Shown here one piece after another: positions 16,632 to 26,426 of a stretch of 64,000 nucleotides of DNA. Each line of letters begins with the position of its first letter. Position 1 is the stretch's first letter. The stretch is from assembly GCA_937864115.1 (NCBI GenBank), contig CALMII010000005.1:1-64000 (forward strand), given 5' to 3'. A program made the position numbers and the translations under genes. Under the pieces are notes generated by a model. It did not search any database. It was not told the DNA's origin and worked only from the letters and a program-made list of their open reading frames with translations. The DNA comes from an uncultured Steroidobacter sp. (GTDB lineage: Bacteria > Pseudomonadota > Gammaproteobacteria > Steroidobacterales > Steroidobacteraceae).

Positions 16632-17496
16632 TTCCAGTCTCCTTGATCACCCGGCGCAGGGATTGACGCCAGTGCACCGGGGTCAGGTGCAGGGCCTCGA
16701 TCGTCGCACGCTTGTCCAGCACACTGTAGAAGGGTCGCCTGGCCGCCGTCGGATAGTCCGCAGTCGCGATGGGAGTCACGCTCGGCTCCTGTTTCAGGAG
16801 TCCCCGTTGCAGCGCCTCCTCGCCGATCGCCACGGCAAAATCGTACCAGCTGGCCACGCCCGCATCGCTCCAGTGCCAGACGCCCGCGAGATCGGGACAC
16901 GCCGCGAGCTTCCACAAGACACCGGCGATGGATTCCGCCGAAGTCGGAGTGCCGACCTGATCGGCCACGACACGCAGGGGCCTGCCATCGCGCATGAATC
17001 GCAGCATGGTCTGAACGAAATTCCGGCCGGTCGCGTCGTACACCCAGCTCGTGCGCAACACCAACCCGCGCGAACCCAGTAGCTCGCCAACGGCCTGCTC
17101 ACCCAGTAGCTTCGTCCGACCGTACACACCGAGCGGCGACGGCGATGCGAGCGGCGCATACGGAACGCTGCTGTGGCCGTCGAACACGAAGTCGGTCGAA
17201 ATATGCAGCAGGCGGCAACCCGGCAGTTCGGCGACAGATTCCGCCAGCCATCGTACGGCGTCCGCATTGATCCGCCGTGCCGCCTCGGCGTCCGATTCCG
17301 CCTTGTCGACGGCCGTGTATGCGGCAGCATTGATGACGACATCAGGGCGCAGTGCCGCTACCGCGGTCCTGACGCCCGATTCGTCCCCCAGATCCAGGTG
17401 TGAGCGGTCGAGCGAATGAGCATCAAACGCAGCCGGTATCGAACTGCCCAGTGCCCGACCGACCTGACCCGCTGCGCCAGTGATGAGCACCTTCAC
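16624..17496 (-). CDS. rmlD: dTDP-4-dehydrorhamnose reductase
   Basis: A 290-residue SDR doing the last step to dTDP-L-rhamnose. Landmarks are VLITGAAGQVGRAL (NADPH binding), INAAAYTAVDKAE, STDFVFDG and YGRTKLLGE with the catalytic Tyr and Lys. I chose the GTG at 17496 because it overlaps the rmlC stop as GTGA and gives the family's usual M-K-V-L-I-T-G start; a GTG three codons upstream is possible. It ends inside the first codons of rmlB (8-base overlap). Gene order A-C-D-B is a permutation of the enterobacterial rfbBDAC. Confidence 0.95.
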   Translation of the reverse strand: MKVLITGAAGQVGRALGSSIPAAFDAHSLDRSHLDLGDESGVRTAVAALRPDVVINAAAYTAVDKAESDAEAARRINADAVRWLAESVAELPGCRLLHISTDFVFDGHSSVPYAPLASPSPLGVYGRTKLLGEQAVGELLGSRGLVLRTSWVYDATGRNFVQTMLRFMRDGRPLRVVADQVGTPTSAESIAGVLWKLAACPDLAGVWHWSDAGVASWYDFAVAIGEEALQRGLLKQEPSVTPIATADYPTAARRPFYSVLDKRATIEALHLTPVHWRQSLRRVIKETGIA

Positions 17497-18041
17497 TCGA
17501 AACACTCCGCGTCATTGAAGCGGGCCGCGGCCGCATCCTTTGTCGACAGGATTGGCTCGATCCCTGCCGGCAGCGACCAGTCGATGTCGAGTGCGGGATC
17601 GTTCCACAACAGGGAACGCTCATGCTGCGGCGCGTAGAAATCCGTGCATTTGTAGACGAAATCGGCCATCTCGCTGAGCACAACGAATCCATGGGCGAAC
17701 CCTGGCGGCACCCACAGCATGTGTTGATTCCCGGCCGAGAGATGTGCGCCGGTCCAACGGCCGAAGGTCGGCGACGACTTGCGCATGTCCACCGCCACGT
17801 CGAATACGTGGCCCGTGACCACCCGCACCAGTTTTCCCTGCGGCCGCTGGATCTGGTAGTGCAGACCGCGAAGGATGTACTGCGATGAGCGGCTATGGTT
17901 GTCCTGCACGAAGGCCGCAGGGATGCCGGCATCGGCGAACTTCTTCTGGTGCCACGTCTCCACGAAGAATCCACGCGTATCGCCGAACACCCTGGGCTTG
18001 ATCATGATGACACCGGGCAACTCGGTCGGAATGAACTCCAT
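17493..18041 (-). CDS. rmlC: dTDP-4-dehydrorhamnose 3,5-epimerase
   Basis: A 182-residue cupin that epimerises C3 and C5 of dTDP-4-keto-6-deoxyglucose. Typical segments are GVIMIKPRVFGDTRGFF, FVQDNHSRSS, LRGLHYQ (catalytic His region), RVVTGHVFDVAVD and WVPPGFAHGF. Length is the family norm. It starts 24 bases after rmlA and overlaps rmlD by four bases (GTGA), so the four rhamnose genes form one tight operon. Confidence 0.96.
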   Translation of the reverse strand: MEFIPTELPGVIMIKPRVFGDTRGFFVETWHQKKFADAGIPAAFVQDNHSRSSQYILRGLHYQIQRPQGKLVRVVTGHVFDVAVDMRKSSPTFGRWTGAHLSAGNQHMLWVPPGFAHGFVVLSEMADFVYKCTDFYAPQHERSLLWNDPALDIDWSLPAGIEPILSTKDAAAARFNDAECFE

Positions 18042-18065
18042 CGACAGACCCTCGAAAGACCGCGC

Positions 18066-18941
18066 CTACCGGGCGTCGCGCAACAGGCTGATCAGATAGC
18101 TGCCATAACCCGTCTTCGCCAGCGGCTGGGCCAGGCGCTCGAGTTGCGCCGCATCAATGAACCCCTGGTGAAACGCGATCTCTTCCGGACAGCACACTTT
18201 CAGACCTTGCCGGTTCTCGATGGCCTCGATGAACATCGCCGCCTGCAGCAGCGACTCGTGCGTGCCGGTATCCAGCCAGGCAACGCCACGCCCCAGCCGC
18301 TCGATGGCCAGCCTTCCCTGTTCCATGTAGCGGCGATTCACGTCGGTGATCTCGAGTTCCCCGCGGGCGGACGGCTTCAGATCCGCCGCGATCTCGACGA
18401 CATCCGCATCGTAGAAATAAAGACCCGTCACCGCGAAATTGGACTTCGGCCTGGACGGTTTTTCCTCGATGGAGATGGCGCGATCCTGCGCATCGAACTC
18501 CACCACGCCATAGCGTTCGGGGTCTTTGACGTGATAGGCGAACACCGTCGCGCCATTCGCCTGACCCGCTGCCTGCAACTGCTCCGGCAGCCCGTGGCCA
18601 TAGAAAATGTTGTCGCCGAGGACGAGTGCGACCCGATCGCGACCGACAAAGGAACGATCCAGCAGGAAGGCCTGCGCCAGTCCTTCCGGCCTCGGCTGCT
18701 CAACATAGCGGATGCCGATGCCCCACTGGCTGCCGTCACCGAGCAGGCGACGATACAAAGGCAGATCGTGAGGCGTGGAGATCAGCAGGATATCGCGGAT
18801 CCCCGCCAGCATCAGCGTTGCCAGCGGGTAGTAGACCATCGGCTTGTCGTACACCGGCAGCAGCTGCTTGCTGATCCCGAGCGTTACCGGGTGCAGGCGT
18901 GTGCCTGATCCTCCGGCCAGGATGATTCCCTTGAGCGCCAT
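18066..18941 (-). CDS. rmlA: Glucose-1-phosphate thymidylyltransferase
   Basis: A 291-residue nucleotidyltransferase making dTDP-glucose, the entry step of the rhamnose pathway. It opens with [15 protein letters not shown] (GxGTRxxP nucleotide motif) and has [14 protein letters not shown] and [11 protein letters not shown] as in all RmlA enzymes. The ATG at 18941 fits the family start; 14 extra in-frame codons upstream do not. It is the first gene of rmlACDB-pgi. The 94 bases before it contain TAGAAT at about 18987-18992 on the minus strand, a possible -10, without a good -35. Confidence 0.95.
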   Translation of the reverse strand: MALKGIILAGGSGTRLHPVTLGISKQLLPVYDKPMVYYPLATLMLAGIRDILLISTPHDLPLYRRLLGDGSQWGIGIRYVEQPRPEGLAQAFLLDRSFVGRDRVALVLGDNIFYGHGLPEQLQAAGQANGATVFAYHVKDPERYGVVEFDAQDRAISIEEKPSRPKSNFAVTGLYFYDADVVEIAADLKPSARGELEITDVNRRYMEQGRLAIERLGRGVAWLDTGTHESLLQAAMFIEAIENRQGLKVCCPEEIAFHQGFIDAAQLERLAQPLAKTGYGSYLISLLRDAR

Positions 18942-19035
18942 GTGAATTTCCGATCTGCCTGCCTGTACTGCAAGTTGCAACAACCGGGCAGGATTCTACG
19001 CAACCCGACAGGCAATGCGACTCGCGCAGCGGGCG

Positions 19036-20046
19036 CTACTTCTTTCCGTAGTACTCCAGGTACCAGTCCACGAACCGGTTGACCCCCTCTTCCACTGGAG
19101 TAGCAGGCTTGTAGCCCACGTCGCGCACCAGATCCTCCACGTCAGCGAAAGTATCGGGAACGTCTCCCTGCTGCAGTGGCAGCAGGTTTTTCTGCGCCTT
19201 CTTGCCGAGGCGCTGCTCCACGCACTCGATGTACTTCATCAATTCGACCGGTGCGTTGTTGCCGATGTTGTACAGGCGATAGGGCGCCCTGCCCGTTCCC
19301 GGGTCTGGAGCGTCGCTGTTCCAGTCCGGATTGCCGGTCGCCACGCGGTCCATCGATCGAACCACGCCCTGGACGATGTCGTCGATGTAGGTGAAATCGC
19401 GCCGATGGTTGCCGTAGTTGAAGACGTCGATCGGCTTGCCTTCGAGGATGTTCTTCGTGAACAGGAACAGCGCCATGTCGGGGCGTCCCCAGGGCCCGTA
19501 CACCGTGAAAAAGCGCAGCCCTGTCACGGGCAACTGGTACAAGTGCGCGTACGTGTGCGCCATCAGCTCGTTGGCCTTCTTGGTCGCGGCGTAGAAGGAC
19601 AGCGGATGATCCACGTTCTGGTGTACCGAGAACGGCATCGCTGTATTCGCTCCGTAGACCGAACTCGTGGATGCGTAGACGAGATGCTCGACGCCGTTGT
19701 GCCGGCAGCCTTCCAGGATGTTCGCGAAGCCGACGACGTTGCTGTCGATGTACGCAAGAGGATTCCTGATGGAGTACCGGACACCGGCCTGGGCGCCGAG
19801 ATTGATGACGCGCTGAAACCGTTCGCGCGCGAACAGGTCCGGAATGCCTGCGCGATCGGCAAGATCCATCCTCACGAAGCGGAATTTCGGATACTTCGCC
19901 AGGATCCCCAGGCGCGCCTGTTTCAACGAAACATCGTAGTAATCGTTGAGATTGTCGAGACCCACCACCTCATCGCCGCGCTCCAGCAGCAGACGCGACG
20001 TGTGGAATCCGATGAAGCCGGCGGCGCCGGTGACGAGGATTTTCAT
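19036..20046 (-). CDS. UDP-uronate 4-epimerase (UDP-glucuronate or UDP-GlcNAc-uronate type)
   Basis: A 336-residue extended [49 protein letters not shown] and YAATKKANE are those of the LspL/CapI group, which turns UDP-glucuronate into UDP-galacturonate; close relatives act on N-acetylated uronates. Because the upstream gene is a TviB/WbpO-type dehydrogenase, a combined UDP-GlcNAc to UDP-GalNAcA route is an alternative. I use the ATG at 20046, giving the standard start; an in-frame GTG six codons upstream is possible and neither has a clear ribosome-binding site. It follows the dehydrogenase by 63 bases. Confidence 0.85.
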   Translation of the reverse strand: MKILVTGAAGFIGFHTSRLLLERGDEVVGLDNLNDYYDVSLKQARLGILAKYPKFRFVRMDLADRAGIPDLFARERFQRVINLGAQAGVRYSIRNPLAYIDSNVVGFANILEGCRHNGVEHLVYASTSSVYGANTAMPFSVHQNVDHPLSFYAATKKANELMAHTYAHLYQLPVTGLRFFTVYGPWGRPDMALFLFTKNILEGKPIDVFNYGNHRRDFTYIDDIVQGVVRSMDRVATGNPDWNSDAPDPGTGRAPYRLYNIGNNAPVELMKYIECVEQRLGKKAQKNLLPLQQGDVPDTFADVEDLVRDVGYKPATPVEEGVNRFVDWYLEYYGKK

Positions 20047-20109
20047 GAACGAAGACACCGGCACGGACAGGGAAGACGGACGAAGTATACGCGCCGACGC
20101 TTCCGTCGC

Positions 20110-21393
20110 TTACAGCCTTCCATCCACCTCTTCGGGCCGGAAGACGTACTTGATGTCGTAGAGCACGTGTGGCTTCTTGGCGAAAGCCCGGACATCCCTC
20201 GCGCCCATTTCCTTGAATTCGTTGTGCGCCACAGCCATCACGATGGCGTCGTAGGCGCCCTTCTTGGGATGCCGAATGGGTCTGATGCCGTACTCATGCA
20301 CGGCCTCTTCCGCATCTACCCAGGGATCATAGGCGTCAACTTTCGCGCCGTAGTTCTTCAGTTCCCTGATGACATCCGCCACCTTCGAGTTACGCAGGTC
20401 GGGGCAGTTTTCCTTGAACGTCAGCCCCATGACGAGAATGCGCGAACCTTTCACATGAATGCGTTTGCGGATCATGAGCTGGGCAACGCGTTCCGCAACA
20501 TAGATGGCCATGTTGTCGTTGAGGCGGCGCCCCGCGAGGATCATCTCCGGGTGGTAACCAACTTCCTGTGCCTTGTGCGTCAGGTAGTAAGGATCGACGC
20601 CGATGCAATGTCCGCCGACGAGACCGGGACGGAATGGCAAAAAATTCCACTTCGTTCCGGCGGCTTGCAGTACTTCTTCCGTGTCGATGCCGAGTCGATT
20701 GAAGATCAGCGCGAGTTCGTTGATCAGCGCGATATTGACGTCGCGTTGCGTGTTCTCGATGACCTTGGCCGCTTCGGCCACCCGGATGCTGGACGCCTTG
20801 TGCGTGCCGGCCTTGATGATGCTGGCGTACAGGTTGTCCACGAATTCCGCGACTTCAGGGGTCGACCCTGCGGTGATCTTCTTGATCGTCGTCAGCCGGT
20901 GCTGCTTGTCGCCGGGATTGATGCGCTCGGGACTGTAGCCAGCGAAGAAATCCACATTGAACTTCAGTCCGGACTCACGCTCGAGAATCGGCACCGCGAT
21001 CTCTTCGGTACAACCGGGATAGACGGTGGACTCGAACACCACGACATCTCCCTTCTTCAGGACCTGGGCGATCAGGTGACTGGCGCCTTCGATGGGCCGC
21101 AGATCCGGGCGCTTGTAGTCGTCGATGGGTGTGGGAACGGTGACGATGAAGACCTTGCAAGCCTGCAGGTCCTTCACGTTCGTGGAATAGCGAAGGTGCT
21201 TCGCGGCGCGCAGGTCTGCGGACTCGACTTCCAGCGTGCTGTCCTTGCCTTTCTTCAACTCCGCGACTCGCGACGCCTTGATGTCGAAACCGACGGTCTT
21301 GAAATGCCTGCCGAACTCGACGGCCAGCGGCAAACCGACATAACCCAGGCCGATGACGGCCAGCTTGCATTCGCGAAGACTGAACTGCGACAT
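20110..21393 (-). CDS. tviB: Nucleotide-sugar 6-dehydrogenase (TviB/WbpO-type UDP-GlcNAc/GalNAc dehydrogenase)
   Basis: A 427-residue NAD-dependent UDP-sugar dehydrogenase oxidising C6 to a carboxylate. [16 protein letters not shown] is the Rossmann loop, VPTPID and [11 protein letters not shown] follow, and the catalytic cysteine is in [37 protein letters not shown] is typical of the TviB/WbpO/CapL branch rather than UDP-glucose dehydrogenase, so UDP-GlcNAc is the likelier substrate. It is the first gene of the minus-strand polysaccharide locus, with a 194-base upstream gap before nhaB. Confidence 0.88.
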   Translation of the reverse strand: MSQFSLRECKLAVIGLGYVGLPLAVEFGRHFKTVGFDIKASRVAELKKGKDSTLEVESADLRAAKHLRYSTNVKDLQACKVFIVTVPTPIDDYKRPDLRPIEGASHLIAQVLKKGDVVVFESTVYPGCTEEIAVPILERESGLKFNVDFFAGYSPERINPGDKQHRLTTIKKITAGSTPEVAEFVDNLYASIIKAGTHKASSIRVAEAAKVIENTQRDVNIALINELALIFNRLGIDTEEVLQAAGTKWNFLPFRPGLVGGHCIGVDPYYLTHKAQEVGYHPEMILAGRRLNDNMAIYVAERVAQLMIRKRIHVKGSRILVMGLTFKENCPDLRNSKVADVIRELKNYGAKVDAYDPWVDAEEAVHEYGIRPIRHPKKGAYDAIVMAVAHNEFKEMGARDVRAFAKKPHVLYDIKYVFRPEEVDGRL

Positions 21394-21587
21394 GAACTTG
21401 GAAAGCGCACGACGGAAAGCAATGGACGATTCCGGATCATCCCTGTCGCATCTCGCCGTGATCGCTGCGCTCCTCAGAAAAAATTGTTATTGGCTGGCGG
21501 CGACCCGCTGCCGGGGCCGGAAGAATGCCACAGACGGACTACAAAAATAGCGACTTGAATCACCCCACGGCCCGTCCGTAAGGGCAA
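21394..21587 (-). promoter_or_regulatory. Upstream region of the tviB transcript
   Basis: A 194-base gap between the nhaB stop and the tviB start. It must hold any tviB promoter, and the nhaB 3' end. It includes AT-rich patches (CTATTTTTGTAG on the minus strand near 21543-21554 and a run of T) and, at 21560-21574 on the plus strand, the 15-base string TCACCCCACGGCCCG shared with the region before the export operon. No clear sigma-70 pair was recognised. Confidence 0.3.
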
Positions 21588-23093
21588 TCACAGCAGAAAG
21601 ACAACCGCCAGCAGCCCCGTCAACGTCATCGACACCGTATACGGCAACGCCATCCAGCACATCCTTCCATACGACAGCCGGATCAGCGGCGCCAGCGCCG
21701 AGGTCAGCAGGAACAGGAATGCCGCCTGCCCGTTCGGCGTCGCCACGCTGGGGACATTGGTGCCGGTATTGATGGCGACGGCCAGGTCGTTGAACTGGGC
21801 CGGTGTGATGGCTCCCTGAAGCAGCGCCGCCTTCACCTCGGTGATGTAGACCGTCGCGACGAACACGTTGTCACTGATCGAAGAAAGCAGGCCGTTCGCG
21901 ATGTAGAACAACGCTACTTGAGTTTTGCCTTCGTGCTGGAGCGCGTAGGCGATCAGCGGCTCGAACAGATGCTGGTCGTGCAGCACGGCGACGACTGCGA
22001 AGAACACGACCAGCAGCGCGGTGAACGGCAGCGCCGCTTCGAAGGCTTTGCCGAGACGATGCTCGTCGGTGACGCCATTGAAAGCGGTGGTCAGAACGAT
22101 GATGAGCAGGCCGATGAGTCCCACTTCGGCCACATGCAGCGCGAGCGCGCAGACCAGCAGGATCGCCGCCACGGCCTGCACGATGAGTACGGCTTTGTCC
22201 CGCGTCGTCCGCGCGGCGGACGCGTTGCGATCATGTTCTTCCAGTACCTGCCGCACGTTGGGCGGCAGCGCCGTCCCATAGCCGAACCAGCGAAATTTCT
22301 CGACGCAGACGCAGGTCGCGAGGCCGATCGCCAGAACCGGCATCGACACCGGTGAAACGAAGTGAAAGAACTCCGCAAAACTCCAGCCCGCCTGCTCCGC
22401 GATCAGGAGGTTCTGCGGCTCGCCGACCATCGTCGTCACGCCACCGAGCGCCGTGCCGACGCTCGCATGCATCATGAGGCCGCGCAGAAAGGCACGAAAT
22501 GCGTCCAGGTCGCTGCGGTGCAGTTCGTGAACATCGGTATCTCCGTGATCGTGTGCGGCCATCTCCTTGCCGGACGCGAAACGATGGAACACGGCGTAGA
22601 ACCCCGCACCGACCGTGATGACGACGGCCACGACCGTCAGCGCATCCAGAAAGGCCGACAGCAATGCAGCGGTCATGCAGACGATCAGCGCCAGTCCGAC
22701 GCGCGAACGGATACCGAGCAGAATCTTCGTGAACGAGAACAGCAGCAGCTCGCGCATGAAATAGATGCCGGCCACCATGAAGACCAGCAACAGGATCACG
22801 GGGAAGGCGCGGACCGTCTCCTCGTACACCGATTCGGCGGTCGTGAGACCGATGACGATGGCCTCCACCACCAGCAGACCGCCCGGCTGCAGCGGATAGC
22901 ACTTCAGTGCCATCACCAGCGTGAAGATGAACTCGAGGAGCAGCAGCCAGCCGGCGATGGCGGGCCCGTGTGTACCGCCGAGGAAGAAGACCAGCGGATT
23001 CAGGAGGAGGAATCCGAGGATGGCGCGCTTGTACCAGTCGGGGGCATTGCCGAGGAAATTCTGGGCGAAGGCGGAAGGGAGTGAGGGAGGCAT
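21588..23093 (-). CDS. nhaB: Na+/H+ antiporter NhaB
   Basis: A 501-residue polytopic inner-membrane protein. [21 protein letters not shown] at the N-terminus and [23 protein letters not shown] and GEPQNLLIA are NhaB signatures, and its length matches the family (about 510). It exchanges cytoplasmic Na+ for external H+ for sodium and pH homeostasis. It lies 75 bases after dnaQ, with a GC-rich hairpin between them, so probably has its own promoter. Confidence 0.95.
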   Translation of the reverse strand: MPPSLPSAFAQNFLGNAPDWYKRAILGFLLLNPLVFFLGGTHGPAIAGWLLLLEFIFTLVMALKCYPLQPGGLLVVEAIVIGLTTAESVYEETVRAFPVILLLVFMVAGIYFMRELLLFSFTKILLGIRSRVGLALIVCMTAALLSAFLDALTVVAVVITVGAGFYAVFHRFASGKEMAAHDHGDTDVHELHRSDLDAFRAFLRGLMMHASVGTALGGVTTMVGEPQNLLIAEQAGWSFAEFFHFVSPVSMPVLAIGLATCVCVEKFRWFGYGTALPPNVRQVLEEHDRNASAARTTRDKAVLIVQAVAAILLVCALALHVAEVGLIGLLIIVLTTAFNGVTDEHRLGKAFEAALPFTALLVVFFAVVAVLHDQHLFEPLIAYALQHEGKTQVALFYIANGLLSSISDNVFVATVYITEVKAALLQGAITPAQFNDLAVAINTGTNVPSVATPNGQAAFLFLLTSALAPLIRLSYGRMCWMALPYTVSMTLTGLLAVVFLL

Positions 23094-23135
23094 GCTTTCG
23101 AGTTGTCCGAATCCGTTTGCCTGCCCCCTCCCCAG

Positions 23136-23162
23136 CCCTCCCCCGCTTCGCGGAGGAGGGGG
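23136..23162 (-). terminator. GC-rich hairpin after dnaQ
   Basis: In the dnaQ-nhaB gap the sequence CCCTCC-C-CCGC, a short TTC loop, and GCGG-A-GGAGGG folds into a stem of about ten pairs with one mismatch. No U-run follows on the minus strand, so it would be an imperfect intrinsic terminator or a stabilising 3' structure. This kind of CCCTCCCC/GGGGAGGG inverted repeat is common between genes in GC-rich gammaproteobacteria. Confidence 0.5.
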
Positions 23163-23168
23163 ACGGAG

Positions 23169-23906
23169 CTAGTTCATGTTTGCCGCCAGCGCCGGCGGGG
23201 CGTCCAGGGCGCGCCAGAGCGTCTTCTTGCCGCTGGCCTTGTCGACGGCATTGAGCAGGCGTTCGTGCGCCGCGAGTTCTTCCTCCGACGCGCGCACGAC
23301 AAGCAACTCGCCCACCGGCCGCACCACGATCTCCTGCTCGACCACGATGGTCGTCTGCACTTCCCTCACTTCATCGAGGATCAGCGCCGTCTGGCCGCCC
23401 GTCATCGCCAGATAGACGTCGAGCAGGATCTGCGCGTCGAGCAGGGCGCCGTGCAGTTCGCGATGCGAGTTGTCGACACCGTAGCGCTTGCACAGCGCGT
23501 CGAGGCTGTTGCGCTGGCCGGGGTGCATCTGGCGCGCCATCGGCAGCGTATCGAGCACGCTGCAGAGGTCGGACACCTTGCGGCGGACCGGCAGGCGATT
23601 CAGCTCGGCATTGAGGAAGGCGACGTCGAACGCCGCGTTGTGAATGATGAGTTCGGCGCCGCTGATGAACTCGATCAGCTCGTCGGCGATCTCGGCGAAC
23701 CGCGGCTGCTGCACCAGGAATTCATTGGTGATGCCGTGCACCTGCATCGCGCCGCGATCGACTTCGCGATCGGGGCGGATGTAGCGATGAAACGTCCGGC
23801 CGGTCTTGCGCCGTTTGATGACTTCGACGCAGCCGATTTCGATGATGCGATGGCCCTGCTCGGGCTCCAGGCCGGTGGTTTCGGTATCGAGGATGATCTG
23901 GCGCAT
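23169..23906 (-). CDS. dnaQ: DNA polymerase III epsilon subunit (3'-5' proofreading exonuclease)
   Basis: A 245-residue DEDDh exonuclease, the editing subunit of Pol III core. Exo I is LDTETTG (D7, E9), Exo II is HNAAFDVAFLN and Exo III is HGALLDAQILL, with the catalytic His and Asp. Length and C-terminal region fit DnaQ (binding DnaE). The ATG at 23906 shares one base with the stop of the preceding aminotransferase (TGATG), so translation is coupled. A longer in-frame opening to 24182 lies within the aminotransferase gene and is not used. Confidence 0.95.
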   Translation of the reverse strand: MRQIILDTETTGLEPEQGHRIIEIGCVEVIKRRKTGRTFHRYIRPDREVDRGAMQVHGITNEFLVQQPRFAEIADELIEFISGAELIIHNAAFDVAFLNAELNRLPVRRKVSDLCSVLDTLPMARQMHPGQRNSLDALCKRYGVDNSHRELHGALLDAQILLDVYLAMTGGQTALILDEVREVQTTIVVEQEIVVRPVGELLVVRASEEELAAHERLLNAVDKASGKKTLWRALDAPPALAANMN

Positions 23907-25021
23907 CAGGCCGCGCCCACGGATTCTTTCAGTGCCTTGACGACGCTGGCCTGCTGGGCTTCCGTGAGATAGGGATGCATCGGCAGGCTGATGACACGGT
24001 CGCCGGCGGCTTCGGCCACCGGGAAAGCTCCTCTGCCCTGTCCCAGGTTCGAAAACACCGGCTGCAAGTGCAGCGGCACCGGGTAGTGCACGGCCGTCGG
24101 GATGCCGCGAGCCTTCATGCCTTCTTCCACTTTCGCGCGGCTGGATACTTCGACGGTGTATTGCGCATACACGCTCGTGCATTCGGGCGCGAGCTTCGGC
24201 GTGATCACGGCATCGCTTCCGCGAAACGCGGCATCGATCATCTCCGTGTACCGCGCACCGATCCGCTCGCGTGCTGCCACTTCGTCTTCGAAGATGTCGA
24301 GTTTGCTCAGCAGGATCGCGGCTTGCAGCGTATCGAGCCGACCGTTGATGCCGAGCCGCGGATGGTGATAGCGCCGATCCTGTCCGTGCACGCGGATCTC
24401 GACCATGAGCCTGGCGAGGCCGTCGTCATCGGTGAACAGCGCACCGCCGTCGCCGTAAGCACCGAGCGGCTTGGACGGGAAGAACGAGGTCGACCCGATC
24501 GTCGACACGGCACACGAATGCTTGCCCTTGTAGCGCGCACCGAAACTCTGCGCCGCGTCTTCGATGACCGTGAGATCGTGCTTCGCGGCGATGGCATTGA
24601 TGGCATCGAAATCCGCGCACTGGCCATACAGCGACACGGGCATGATGGCCTTGGTCCGCGGCGTGATGGCCCGTTCGATGAGCGCCGGATCGATGTTGTA
24701 AGTTGCGCGATCGATGTCCACGAACACGGGCGTGGCGCCCGCGAGCGCAATCATTTCGCCGGTGGCGATGAACGTGAACGGGGAAGTGATGACTTCATCG
24801 CCGGGGCCAATACCGAGCGCCATCAGCGCGATCAGCAACGTATCCGTGCCGCTGGAGGCGCCGATGCAATGCTTCACGCCGACGTATTGCGCCAGACGCT
24901 GTTCGAGTTCGAGCGTCTCGGGCCCGAGCACGTACTGGCCATGATCGAGCACGGCCTGGATGCGGGCGTTCACGGGTTCGCGAATGCGCTGATACTGGGT
25001 CTTGAGGTCGATGAAGTTCAT
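23906..25021 (-). CDS. WbpE-like UDP-sugar aminotransferase (DegT/DnrJ/EryC1/StrS family)
   Basis: A 371-residue PLP enzyme distinct from the one at 8732-9847. K184 in SFFPSKPLGAYGDGG is the Schiff-base lysine, D155 and Q158 lie in IEDAAQSFGA, and VSLYGQCADFDAINAIA and HGQDRRYHHPRLG are diagnostic of WbpE-type enzymes that aminate C3 of a UDP-2-acetamido-3-keto-hexuronate. The matching oxidase (WbpB) and acetyltransferase (WbpD) are not in the window. It sits between rnhA and dnaQ, which are usually direct neighbours, and is coupled to dnaQ by a one-base overlap. ATG at 25021 chosen on the family start MNFIDLK. Confidence 0.88.
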   Translation of the reverse strand: MNFIDLKTQYQRIREPVNARIQAVLDHGQYVLGPETLELEQRLAQYVGVKHCIGASSGTDTLLIALMALGIGPGDEVITSPFTFIATGEMIALAGATPVFVDIDRATYNIDPALIERAITPRTKAIMPVSLYGQCADFDAINAIAAKHDLTVIEDAAQSFGARYKGKHSCAVSTIGSTSFFPSKPLGAYGDGGALFTDDDGLARLMVEIRVHGQDRRYHHPRLGINGRLDTLQAAILLSKLDIFEDEVAARERIGARYTEMIDAAFRGSDAVITPKLAPECTSVYAQYTVEVSSRAKVEEGMKARGIPTAVHYPVPLHLQPVFSNLGQGRGAFPVAEAAGDRVISLPMHPYLTEAQQASVVKALKESVGAA

Positions 25022-25088
25022 GATCGTGCTCGCCGGGACTCGGGCTGCGCCGCCGGCGGCGATCATAGCGCAGGCTCGCGCCTGCGAG

Positions 25089-25547
25089 TCATCGCGCGCC
25101 GATTTCCATCTGCAGCAACAGATCGTCGATCGCCTCGTTGGCGAGCCGGTCCGCGCGTTCGTTGCCGGGCACACCCGCATGCCCCTTCACCCAATGCCAT
25201 TCGACGCGATGTCGCTCGATCTGCTGCTCGAGCGCCTGCCACAGATCGACGTTCTTCACGGGCTTGCGATCGGCCGTCTTCCAATCGCGACGCTTCCATT
25301 GCGGCAGCCATTCGGTGATTCCCTTCCGCACGTACTGGGAATCGGTGTAGAGCGCGACCTCGCATGGACGTTTCAGCGCGGCGAGCGCCTGGATCGCTGC
25401 CGTCAGTTCCATGCGGTTGTTGGTCGTCTCGGGCGCAGCGCCCTTGAGTTCTTTCTCGTGACCGCCGGACGACAGCACGGCGCCCCAGCCGCCGGGACCG
25501 GGATTGCCGCGACAGGCGCCGTCGGTGTAGATGACGACGGCGCTCAC
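25089..25547 (-). CDS. rnhA: Ribonuclease HI
   Basis: A 152-residue enzyme cutting RNA in RNA-DNA hybrids. [16 protein letters not shown] holds the first catalytic Asp (D9), NNRMELTA the Glu, [11 protein letters not shown] the second Asp, WVKGHAG the catalytic-loop His, and [10 protein letters not shown] the last Asp. The start is a GTG at 25547 overlapping the YafS-like stop as GTGA. The downstream aminotransferase begins 67 bases later. Confidence 0.96.
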   Translation of the reverse strand: MSAVVIYTDGACRGNPGPGGWGAVLSSGGHEKELKGAAPETTNNRMELTAAIQALAALKRPCEVALYTDSQYVRKGITEWLPQWKRRDWKTADRKPVKNVDLWQALEQQIERHRVEWHWVKGHAGVPGNERADRLANEAIDDLLLQMEIGAR

Positions 25548-26320
25548 GGAGCGCGATCCGCGCCGCCGGAGTCGAACCTCGAACCGGTATTCAATCGCGT
25601 GGTCGGTTCGATGAGTCCGCCAACCACTTTCGGGCGCAGCCGCCAGCGCGGCCGGATCGGCGTGAGTGCATAGACGCGCTTGCGCGCCTTGAGCATGTAG
25701 CCGCTGGCGAAGAGCGGCCACAGGCGCTCGCCGGCACGCTCGAAGAACCCTTCCGGCGACGCGGTGGCTCCCCAGGGCAACGCGAACAGATAACGTCGCG
25801 CATCGACGATCTCGAACCCGAGGAGCTTCAACCAGTCGCGCAGGCGGCGCTCGCTGATGAGCCGTTCCGTTCCTGGCGGAAAGCCATGTCGCGCGAACAG
25901 ATGCCGCATGCCCCAGCTGGAAAACGGACGGAAACCCAGCACGATGAGATGACCTTCGGCCGACAGGATGCGTCCGACCTCGCGCAGGATTTCGTGCGGA
26001 TCGGGCTCGTATTCGAGCGTGTGGGGCAACAGCACGGCATCGACGGAATCCGATGCAACGGCCAGCGAATCGGTCCGCGAGCGGATCATCGCCGGCCGGC
26101 CCTCGGCAGCCGCCCGCGGCCCATGCCAACCGAGCACGGATTTACGCTGCGTGCGCGCCTCGGCAATGAGGCCATCGTCCTCGCCCCACAGACCGATCTG
26201 CAGCAACTGCCAGCCGAACACCTGCGCCAGCGCTTCGGCTGTGAGCTTGCACTCGAGCGCGTAGAGCCGCTCGCCGAGCGGAGATTGCAGCCAGGTTTGT
26301 GGATTCGCGACGCCGTGCAT
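25544..26320 (-). CDS. YafS-like methyltransferase-domain protein
   Basis: A 258-residue protein in the conserved slot between gloB and rnhA held by YafS in E. coli. The Methyltransf_11-type half is recognisable from [29 protein letters not shown], but motif I is degenerate ([11 protein letters not shown] instead of a D-x-G-x-G-x-G loop). [13 protein letters not shown] is typical of the family. The substrate is unknown and enzymatic activity is uncertain because of the weak SAM loop. The C-terminal 25 residues are variable. It is divergent from gloB and coupled to rnhA by GTGA. Confidence 0.8.
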   Translation of the reverse strand: MHGVANPQTWLQSPLGERLYALECKLTAEALAQVFGWQLLQIGLWGEDDGLIAEARTQRKSVLGWHGPRAAAEGRPAMIRSRTDSLAVASDSVDAVLLPHTLEYEPDPHEILREVGRILSAEGHLIVLGFRPFSSWGMRHLFARHGFPPGTERLISERRLRDWLKLLGFEIVDARRYLFALPWGATASPEGFFERAGERLWPLFASGYMLKARKRVYALTPIRPRWRLRPKVVGGLIEPTTRLNTGSRFDSGGADRAP

Positions 26321-26357
26321 GAAGTCGAGGATACCGGATCTTCCTGCAGGCCAGGCT

Positions 26358-26426
26358 TGTAGGTCAGGCTTGTAGGTCAGGCTTTAGCCTGACTCCGAGA
26401 GAATGCCGGCTAAAGCCGGCCCCACA
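26358..26426. repeat. REP/BIME element, copy 1
   Basis: Two imperfect palindromes in inverted order: TGTAGGTCAGGCTTTAGCCTGAC at 26371-26393 (preceded by a partial copy of its first 12 bases, 26359-26370) and GCCGGCTAAAGCCGGCCCCACA at 26405-26426. Each begins, read outward, with TGTAGG or TGTGGG beside a GC stem with a TTTA/TAAA centre, the layout of GTAG-type REP sequences mobilised by RAYT transposases. It lies in the divergent gap between the YafS-like gene and gloB. Copies occur at 29110 and 62593. Confidence 0.85.

Noticed and set aside
19015..21558. 847-codon open frame on the plus strand opposite the epimerase and dehydrogenase genes
   Set aside because: It is antisense to two well-supported enzymes; its His/Arg/Val-rich composition and lack of any family motif are typical of shadow frames in GC-rich DNA.
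24102..25318. Long plus-strand frames opposite the aminotransferase and rnhA
   Set aside because: Shadow frames of well-identified minus-strand genes; no motifs.
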